Shown here: positions 6,673 through 12,130 of the stretch, in pieces | How positions within the stretch are numbered: position 1 is the first letter of the stretch | Layout of the letters: each line of letters starts with the position of its first letter | Assembly (NCBI GenBank): GCA_030430995.1 | Contig: JAUIKA010000022.1 | Span: 1 to 12,130, forward strand | Reading direction: 5' to 3' | DNA length: 12,130 bases | Source of the DNA: Alphaproteobacteria bacterium | GTDB taxonomy: Bacteria; Pseudomonadota; Alphaproteobacteria; Rickettsiales; Rickettsiaceae | Program-made: the position numbers and the translations under genes | The notes under the pieces: generated by a model | The model's database searches: none | Told to the model about the DNA's origin: nothing | Seen by the model: the letters and a program-made list of their open reading frames with translations, nothing else

Positions 6673-7033
6673 CCCTAACTGCATTTAAGAAGGTAAAGTA
6701 ACTACCTTGAATGCTTATTTCTAGAGATTTGATATAAAAACATAGGAGTTATTTTTATCACAGTACAGATTATTTTTGCATCAATTTTGCTAAAACTAAT
6801 CTTTAAAGCTATTTAAAGGTATATAGAACTCTTTAGCAAGTTGAAAATTAATAATAAATATAATTAACCATAAAATATAGTGAATAAATATTTTTAGATA
6901 GTTTTCTTATCCGCAGTTTGGGTTAGCTTACATTTTCTCTGTAATAACATTAGATATACTTAGATAATAAATCTTCTAAAATCACTTCTACTAATCTAAA
7001 AACTATAAATACAGAAGAATATCTACTGAATTT
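6673..7033. other. Gene-free decayed stretch
   Basis: Apart from the stem-loop at 6681-6714, I see no coding frame longer than about 30 codons, no RNA gene and no recognisable relic. The DNA is AT-rich with frequent stops on both strands. Confidence 0.6.
6681..6714. other. Imperfect inverted repeat / stem-loop
   Basis: GCATT (6681-6685) pairs with AATGC (6710-6714), and AAGGTA (6690-6695) pairs with TACCTT (6703-6708) around a seven-base loop, with four and one unpaired bases between the stems. On the plus strand TTATTT follows, so a poor terminator for the pdh transcript is possible. It sits just outside the IS630 element. Confidence 0.4.
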
Positions 7034-7152
7034 TTAAAAATTACTCCTCTCTTTTCTTCTACGCTGTGCACCGCTGGAATCATAACCTAATTTATTCTAA
7101 TACCTTAAAACTATATAGCCCCAAAGATATAATATATGTAGCTATGGGGCAA
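7034..7152 (-). pseudogene. Decayed partial copy of the ettA 3' end
   Basis: Read on the minus strand, ATYIISLG followed in a shifted frame by NKLGYDSSGAQRRRKERSNF and a TAA (7034-7036) parallels ATHIISFDG...DKLGYDFSNARQRRKKLSKY at the C-terminus of the intact EttA (stop at 8113). The segment between the two blocks is shortened and frameshifted, and a stop codon appears. Nucleotide likeness is also visible, for example the shared ATCATAACCTA. It is a fossil duplicate lying about 1.1 kb from the intact 3' end, on the same strand, with the unknown gene in between. Confidence 0.75.
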
Positions 7153-7186
7153 AAACAATCTATTGTAGATCCAATACTTCTGATTT

Positions 7187-7474
7187 TTATATACTTCTTC
7201 CTACGCCTTTTTTTGTAATATTTAAGCCTTTACTATCTTTTTGATTATTAACATCAGTGTTACGAGGCGTATTATTAACCATTTTCTCTATTATCGCTCC
7301 TAATTCCTTATATGAATTAGATCTTGTTATTTTATCTTCTGTAGTATCCCTAGCGTCATAAAAAATGTCTTCTCCTTGTTGTTTAGATGAATTAGACCTC
7401 GCTATTTTATCTTCTGCAGTATCCCTAGCATCATAAAAAATGTCTTCCCCTTGTTGTTGAGACGATGTTAACAT
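7187..7474 (-). CDS. Rear part of the TAG-interrupted unknown gene; repeat-bearing 95-residue ORF
   Basis: Not recognised. The product is highly polar and almost entirely made, in its first half, of two near-identical 25-residue units (QQGEDIFYDARDTAEDKIAR and neighbours), followed by a basic tail ending KKGVGRSI. The frame stays open upstream from 7474 to the TAG at 7523-7525, and that TAG is the stop codon of the gene at 7523-8023 in the same frame. So this is most simply the second portion of one 277-residue gene. A separate start is possible: GAGG (plus-strand 7483-7486) lies eight bases before the ATG at 7474. Retained repeats and lack of frameshifts suggest the interruption is recent, read through, or that both parts are made. 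No function is proposed. Confidence 0.5.
   Translation of the reverse strand: MLTSSQQQGEDIFYDARDTAEDKIARSNSSKQQGEDIFYDARDTTEDKITRSNSYKELGAIIEKMVNNTPRNTDVNNQKDSKGLNITKKGVGRSI
7314..7463 (-). repeat. Two tandem 75-bp units in the unknown gene
   Basis: Copies at 7314-7388 and 7389-7463 match with few substitutions and no indels, each encoding 25 residues centred on GEDIFYDARDT-EDKI-RSNS. The unit being a multiple of three keeps the frame, so copy number could vary without breaking the protein. Confidence 0.93.
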
Positions 7475-7522
7475 TTTAGAAGCCTCATTTATTGAATTAA
7501 CAATTGTATCTTTGATTCCTTG

Positions 7523-8023
7523 CTACATCGATGATATACCTATTTTATCTTCTATATGATCATCTATATTCTTTCCAAGAAAATTATTTCCTTTCATTTT
7601 ATCTACAAAGTCTCTAATTCTATCTATATCATCAATACCCCTCTCACCTTTATATAACTCCGCTCCTGAAGCCCCTAATTCAAACTTATTTTGCCCCCAA
7701 ATAGCATTTGAGAAAACCTTAGTAGAAATCAATCCTTGTTCCTCGCATATTCCTCCCAAACTCATTAATGTGCTGGCCATTGTCTGTACATTTTCTATGT
7801 TATTAGGATCAACTGTATACATATATGCACTAGTGGCTAATGTCGCTAGATTTTCTGTAATATTACTTAAAAGTTCTTGATTTGCTTCACTTGTAAGATC
7901 TGTTTTTGGAGATATATATTTTACTACTGACGCACCTATAGCAAAAAACAAATATTTTGCTGCTCTAGTTTGCACTTCACCTTTAATGGTATTATATAGA
8001 TTAGATGATGAATTTTCTTCCAT
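7523..8023 (-). CDS. Unknown protein, front part, ended by an in-frame TAG
   Basis: A 166-residue protein with no family I recognise. It begins MEENSSSNLY and has one modest hydrophobic stretch YLFFAIGASVV (about 24-34), too short and interrupted to call a membrane segment with confidence. There is no signal peptide; the rest looks helical and polar with a charged end (IDDHIEDKIG). Its stop is a single TAG, after which the same frame runs on for 111 more residues, so an ancestral 277-residue protein is likely. It has its own promoter, a 28-nt gap from the -10 to the ATG and no Shine-Dalgarno. It lies 89 bp beyond ettA. A lineage-specific, possibly host-directed protein is conceivable from its repeats, but nothing shows secretion. 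Confidence 0.6.
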   Translation of the reverse strand: MEENSSSNLYNTIKGEVQTRAAKYLFFAIGASVVKYISPKTDLTSEANQELLSNITENLATLATSAYMYTVDPNNIENVQTMASTLMSLGGICEEQGLISTKVFSNAIWGQNKFELGASGAELYKGERGIDDIDRIRDFVDKMKGNNFLGKNIDDHIEDKIGISSM

Positions 8024-8051
8024 AAGATATAGTTTTTGATGGTATGAATTT

Positions 8052-8080
8052 ATGTTATCAAAAACTATTCTTAATGTAAA
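8052..8080 (-). promoter_or_regulatory. Promoter of the unknown gene
   Basis: On the minus strand, TTTACA (plus 8075-8080; five of six to consensus) is separated by 17 bp from TAACAT (plus 8052-8057), which is preceded by TGA, an extended -10 arrangement. The -10 ends 28 nt before the ATG at 8023. Confidence 0.48.
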
Positions 8081-8112
8081 CTAATGTTTATAAACCAAAC
8101 TTTACCAGCATA

Positions 8113-9777
8113 TCAATATTTACTCAGTTTTTTTCTTCTCTGCCTTGCATTACTGAAATCATAACCTAGCTTATCTTCAGCATATTGCTTATATTCCATA
8201 TAGTTACCTTCAAACCATATAGGGTTTGGGCCATCAAAAGATATAATATGTGTAGCTATTCGGTCTAAAAACCATCTATCATGGCTGATAACCATAGCGC
8301 ATCCTACAAAGTCATCTATCGCTGCTTCTAACCCCCTAATTGTGTCTACATCTAAATCATTAGAAGGTTCATCAAGCAATATTACATTAGCGCCCATTTT
8401 AAGAAGCTTTGCCATATGTACCCTATTCCTCTCCCCACCAGAGAGCTGAGATACTATTTTTTGCTGATCTGCACCTTTAAAATTGAAGGCAGCTACATAA
8501 GCCCTGCTTTTTATTGTGCTATTACCAACTTTTATTTCTTCTTGCCCATCTGATATTTCCTGCCATATATTCTTCTTATCACTTAAATCATCCCTGCTCT
8601 GATCCACATAACCAAGGCTAACTGTAGAGCCAACCACAACTTTACCCGAATCTGGTTTTTCTTTTCCTGTAATCATATTAAATAAAGTAGACTTTCCTGC
8701 TCCATTTGGACCAACTATTCCAACAATAGCTCCAGGGGGAATAATGCATGAGAAATCTTGCATTAGCACTTTATCATCATATTTCTTTCCTATATTTTCA
8801 AGACGCACTACAACATCCCCTAACCTCGGACCATTTGGTATAATAATCTGAGGTGTATTTAGCTGAACTCTTTTGTTTTCAGCCTCAGTTGCGCGCTCAT
8901 AATATGCACTGATTCTAGCTTTATTTTTTGCTTTCGCATGGTTTATCCAATCTAATTCTTTCCTTAAAGATTTATTGTTTTGCTCCTGCTGTTTAGATTC
9001 TAATTCTAATTTCGCTTGTTTCTTTTTTAACCAAGTGGAATAATTTGCTTCCCAAGGCACACAATTTCCCCTATCAATTTCTAAAATCCACTGAGTAATG
9101 TTATCTAAGAAATATCTATCATGGGTAATGATGATAACGCAGCCTGAATAATTCTTTAAATAATCCTCTAGCCAGGCAATAGATGCAGCATCCAGATGGT
9201 TAGTTGGTTCATCTAACAATAATATATCAGGATGCGTAAGAAGCAACTTACATAGAGCCACCCTTCTTTTTTCTCCACCTGAAAGATTTTCTATAGTTTT
9301 ATCTTTATCTGGGCAGTCCAAAGCGCTCATCGCCATCTCCAATTGGTTCTCCATTCCCCATAAGTCCTGAGCATCTATCTGGTCTTGCAACTTTGCTTGC
9401 TTCTCTATTAAGTCATTAAAATCATCCTCTGTAAGCCCTTCTGCTGTGAATTGATTGCTAATATCTTCAAATGCGTCTAATATGGCTTTCTTTTCTCCAA
9501 CAGCCTCATATATCTCTTCTATAACAGTTTTGCTATTATCTAGTTGAGGCTCCTGGGCTAAATAGCCAACTTTAGCATCTTTAGCAGCCCATGCTTCGCC
9601 ATCAAATTCTTTATCAAGCCCCGCCATTATCTTCATTAGAGTAGACTTACCTGATCCGTTTGGCCCTATTATTCCTATCTTAGCGTCAGGGAAAAAAGAC
9701 AAATAAGTCTCTTTAAATAACACCCTAGCTCCTACAGACTTCTTAAGCCCTTTCATTACATATATATAATCTGTCAT
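8113..9777 (-). CDS. ettA: Energy-dependent translational throttle protein EttA (ABC-F ATPase)
   Basis: An ABC-F protein of 554 residues, the same length as E. coli EttA (555), with two ATPase domains and no membrane segments. It acts at the ribosomal E site, adjusting the first peptide-bond step according to ATP/ADP level. Domain 1 has Walker A GPNGSGKST (about 38-46), signature LSGGEKRR (about 164-171) and Walker B LLLDEPTNHLD (about 185-195). The charged P-site-tRNA interaction linker covers about 240-305. Domain 2 has GPNGAGKST (about 355-363), LSGGERNR (about 444-451) and ILLDEPSNDLD (about 465-475), with Ser for the commoner Thr. PWEANYSTWL and FEGNYMEY are EttA-like. It starts 21 bp after argS, behind only a weak AAGAAG, and is probably the last gene of the dgt-argS-ettA unit. 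A decayed copy of its 3' end lies at 7034-7152. Confidence 0.95.
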   Translation of the reverse strand: MTDYIYVMKGLKKSVGARVLFKETYLSFFPDAKIGIIGPNGSGKSTLMKIMAGLDKEFDGEAWAAKDAKVGYLAQEPQLDNSKTVIEEIYEAVGEKKAILDAFEDISNQFTAEGLTEDDFNDLIEKQAKLQDQIDAQDLWGMENQLEMAMSALDCPDKDKTIENLSGGEKRRVALCKLLLTHPDILLLDEPTNHLDAASIAWLEDYLKNYSGCVIIITHDRYFLDNITQWILEIDRGNCVPWEANYSTWLKKKQAKLELESKQQEQNNKSLRKELDWINHAKAKNKARISAYYERATEAENKRVQLNTPQIIIPNGPRLGDVVVRLENIGKKYDDKVLMQDFSCIIPPGAIVGIVGPNGAGKSTLFNMITGKEKPDSGKVVVGSTVSLGYVDQSRDDLSDKKNIWQEISDGQEEIKVGNSTIKSRAYVAAFNFKGADQQKIVSQLSGGERNRVHMAKLLKMGANVILLDEPSNDLDVDTIRGLEAAIDDFVGCAMVISHDRWFLDRIATHIISFDGPNPIWFEGNYMEYKQYAEDKLGYDFSNARQRRKKLSKY

Positions 9778-9798
9778 TTCTTATTACTTCTTATTGGT

Positions 9799-11532
9799 TT
9801 ACATTTTTTCTACAAGGTCAACCGCAAGTATATCCATAGCATCTGCTATTATCATAGAGAATGCTCTGGCAAAACTTAATCTTGCAGCTGTAAGCTCTTG
9901 ATTTTCAGGAATAATAAATCTATATTTATTTTTATCTTTTCCGAGGCTCCAAAGACTATGAAATTCAGATGCTAGCTCTTGCAAATAATACACTATTTTT
10001 TGAGGGTCATAATTCATAGCTGATGACCTAATTATATGAGGCCAAAATGCCATTTTCCTCATTAAATGCAGCTCCTCTTCACTGCTTAAAAGGCTAAGGT
10101 TACTTTGTTTAGAATAGTAAATGTTATATGCATCTGGCGCCATCTGCATAGCATTCTCTATAATAGATTTTGCACGTACATATGCATATTGTACATAGAA
10201 TATAGGGTTATCTTTAGAGCATTCTTTTACCTTATCTACATTGAATTCATAATGAGCTTCATTCTTCCTTGTAAGCATCATAAACCTGAAAGCATCTTTT
10301 CCTATATCTGCTAATATATCTTTTATGGTTTCAAAAACACCATCTCTTTTAGACATCTTTAGGTTTTGATTATCTTTTACAAAAGTCACAATCTGACAAA
10401 ATTCCACTTTAAATTTAATGTCTTTATCTCCAGAAACTGCTTTAATGGCTGCTTGCATCCTCTTAACATAGCCCATATGGTCAGCACCAAGTATCATTAC
10501 TATATGCTCAAAGCCACGATCTATTTTATTTTTTGCATAGGCTATATCAGAAGCAAAATAAGTCCAGTTACCATCTTGTTTTTTTATAGGTCTGTCTATA
10601 TCATCTCCGTAATTTGCACTTCTAAACAATAGCATATCTTTTTCTTCCCAATCTTTGGGGGTAGATCCTTTGGGTTTGGGTAACTTTCCTTCATAAGCCA
10701 TGTTTTTACTTTGAAGATATTTTATGACATTATCTACATCATCATTTTTATATAAGCTAGATTCATAAAAGAATACATCATGCTTTATACCAAGGTCTTG
10801 TAGGTCTTGCTTTATGTCAGATAAAATATTATTTATTGCAAAATTCTTTATTTTATCTATATTCTCTTGTGATGTGAAATCTGTTAATGAATCCGAATAT
10901 TCAACACGCAATTTCTTTGCTATATCTATAATATACTCTCCCAAATAAAAATCTTCTTCATCAATAGAGACAGAAGGGTCAAAAAGTTGCATATATCTTA
11001 CATGTATACTCTTAGCTAAAATAGATATTTGTTTGCCTGTGTCATTAACATAGAATTCTTCTACAACGTCATAACCTGCCCTTCTCATTAATCTTGACAA
11101 AGCTGAGCCATATACAGCCCCTCTACCATGCCCCACATGCATAGGGCCAGTAGGGTTACAGGAAACATATTCTATATTAACCTTTTTCCCCTCACCTATA
11201 TTGCATTTGCTATAATACTCAGCTCTATCTAAAATATCTGAGATAGCATTCTGCCATATATGAGCTTGAAGGGTAAAATTGATAAACCCAGGGCCTGCTA
11301 TTTCAATATGTGCAACATAGGGCAATTTAACCAATTCTTTTTTTAGCTCCATCGCTATTTCCCGAGGAGATTTTTTTAACTCTTTTGACAGCACCATAGC
11401 TGCATTGCTCGCTAAATCTCCATTTAAAGGGTCTTTAGGAAGCTCTACTACAATATCATCATGGCTATTTACATTAAAAACTTCTGTGACAAGGCTGTAA
11501 ATATCCTCCCTTAACTGTTTTATAATACCCAT
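9799..11532 (-). CDS. argS: Arginyl-tRNA synthetase
   Basis: Class I aminoacyl-tRNA synthetase charging tRNA-Arg with arginine; 577 residues, a normal length. The N-terminal Add1 domain, involved in tRNA D-loop recognition, spans about 1-110 (LPKDPLNGDLASNAAMVLSK is typical). The HIGH motif is HVGH at 132-135 within NPTGPMHVGHGRGAVYG. The second signature is KMSKR at 392-396, the KMSKS variant usual in this branch. The C-terminal helical anticodon-binding domain ends ILAVDLVEKM, matching the conserved VxxxERM-type ending. The start overlaps the end of the dgt-like gene by 13 bp and has no Shine-Dalgarno, suggesting translational coupling. This dgt-argS neighbourhood is familiar from Rickettsia genomes. 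The assignment is secure. Confidence 0.97.
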   Translation of the reverse strand: MGIIKQLREDIYSLVTEVFNVNSHDDIVVELPKDPLNGDLASNAAMVLSKELKKSPREIAMELKKELVKLPYVAHIEIAGPGFINFTLQAHIWQNAISDILDRAEYYSKCNIGEGKKVNIEYVSCNPTGPMHVGHGRGAVYGSALSRLMRRAGYDVVEEFYVNDTGKQISILAKSIHVRYMQLFDPSVSIDEEDFYLGEYIIDIAKKLRVEYSDSLTDFTSQENIDKIKNFAINNILSDIKQDLQDLGIKHDVFFYESSLYKNDDVDNVIKYLQSKNMAYEGKLPKPKGSTPKDWEEKDMLLFRSANYGDDIDRPIKKQDGNWTYFASDIAYAKNKIDRGFEHIVMILGADHMGYVKRMQAAIKAVSGDKDIKFKVEFCQIVTFVKDNQNLKMSKRDGVFETIKDILADIGKDAFRFMMLTRKNEAHYEFNVDKVKECSKDNPIFYVQYAYVRAKSIIENAMQMAPDAYNIYYSKQSNLSLLSSEEELHLMRKMAFWPHIIRSSAMNYDPQKIVYYLQELASEFHSLWSLGKDKNKYRFIIPENQELTAARLSFARAFSMIIADAMDILAVDLVEKM

Positions 11533-12130
11533 ATATTTTTTATATTACATTTTTTCTCAAATTGCTCTATGGCAAATCTATCTGTCATGCCAGAGATATA
11601 ATCGCATACTTTAATGGCTTTTTCTCCTTCATCTAATCCATAAAAAATTGCTTTATTACTTTCCATATAATAATAAAACAAGCCACTTATAATATCTTCA
11701 TATTTTTTACAATGCTTAATTACTTTATCTGTAGTATACAGCTTTTCAAACATATATTTTTTAAGACGTATCATTTTTGTTTTCATATCATCAGAAAATG
11801 ATATTAGATTCTTATCTAGACTACTATTTTCTATTAAATCTTTTATAAAAAAATTGCTTATACTATGCGTTATATTAAATTCAGAATAATTCTCTATATC
11901 ACCTATTATATCTCTTATATGCTTTATTGATATCGCCTCAGATTTAATAGCATCTTCAACATCATGAGAAAGATATGCAATATCATCTGAAATAGAAGCT
12001 ATTCTGGTTTCAATTTTAGGTTCAGAATCTAAATTTAATGAATGCATTTCTACATATTCTAGTATATATTCACTCAAAGAACTTTCAGATATCTTTCCTT
12101 TACGCTTTAAGAAGCCTTCTAAAGTATCTA
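11520..12130 (-). CDS. dgt: dGTPase-like dNTP triphosphohydrolase, 5' end outside window
   Basis: C-terminal part of an HD-domain deoxyguanosinetriphosphate triphosphohydrolase-like protein, a family that splits dNTPs into deoxynucleoside and triphosphate. The frame is open to the window edge: the residues TLEGFLKRKGKIS come before the TTG at 12077, which is therefore not a start. Present are ETRIASISDDIAYLSHDVEDAI, corresponding to the family's LEAQVAALADDIAYNNHDIDD block with a metal-binding Asp, and near the end KVCDYISGMTDRFAI, the conserved VCDYIAGMTDRFA motif. The HD pair itself must lie upstream of the window. The stop codon lies inside argS (13-bp overlap). Family assignment is good; true substrate preference is unknown for the short alphaproteobacterial members. 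Confidence 0.9.
   Translation of the reverse strand, partial: DTLEGFLKRKGKISESSLSEYILEYVEMHSLNLDSEPKIETRIASISDDIAYLSHDVEDAIKSEAISIKHIRDIIGDIENYSEFNITHSISNFFIKDLIENSSLDKNLISFSDDMKTKMIRLKKYMFEKLYTTDKVIKHCKKYEDIISGLFYYYMESNKAIFYGLDEGEKAIKVCDYISGMTDRFAIEQFEKKCNIKNIWVL

Noticed and set aside
7099..7150. GCCCCA / TGGGGC inverted repeat
   Set aside because: Six pairs around a loop of more than 20 bases with no T tract; one arm lies in the ettA fossil, so chance mutation is enough.
7314..7463. CRISPR-like array
   Set aside because: The units are directly adjacent, 75 bp long, in frame and coding, with no spacers.
10105..10632. Plus-strand ORFs opposite argS
   Set aside because: Antisense to conserved argS sequence; translations rich in Ile, Phe, Tyr and Cys with no family resemblance.

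Overview
The window looks like chromosomal DNA of an AT-rich, host-associated alphaproteobacterium, most probably order Rickettsiales. The basis is the short RNase D form, an FtsZ ending in a typical C-terminal peptide, adjacent genes for the pyruvate dehydrogenase E1 subunits, an overlapping dgt-argS pair, a PD-(D/E)XK Rpn protein, IS630-type relics and long decayed intergenic DNA. Genus cannot be set from sequence alone.

Plus-strand half (1-5945): the 3' end of an RNase D-like exonuclease gene (3-503), ftsZ (583-1698), an rpn-type nuclease gene (1818-2702) with an internal four-residue repeat and possible internal starts, a 464-bp gap holding a ~165-bp IS630-like relic (2814-2978), fabI (3173-3937), then the pdhA-pdhB operon (4010-5945). 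These genes cover RNA processing, cell division, fatty-acid synthesis and entry of pyruvate into the TCA cycle.

Middle (5946-7186): about 1.2 kb with no intact gene. It contains an unassigned stretch with a GC-rich (CA)n patch, a 468-bp internally deleted IS630 element (6205-6672) with inverted ends and a stop-riddled transposase, an imperfect stem-loop (6681-6714), and a decayed second copy of the 3' end of ettA (7034-7152).

Minus-strand half (12130 to 7187): an apparent operon of dgt-like dNTPase (5' end beyond the window), argS and ettA, then an unrecognised gene with its own promoter. That gene's single reading frame is cut by one in-frame TAG into a 166-residue front part and a repeat-bearing rear part.

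A recurring layout is seen upstream of five genes (ftsZ, rpn, fabI, pdhA, the unknown gene). A -10-like box ends about 28-32 nt before the ATG and there is no Shine-Dalgarno motif. Clear Shine-Dalgarno motifs appear only at pdhB, before the IS630 relic ORF, and at possible internal starts. The best lead for an unusual system is the rpn gene, whose layout matches the gene-within-gene toxin/antitoxin arrangement known for Rpn proteins.
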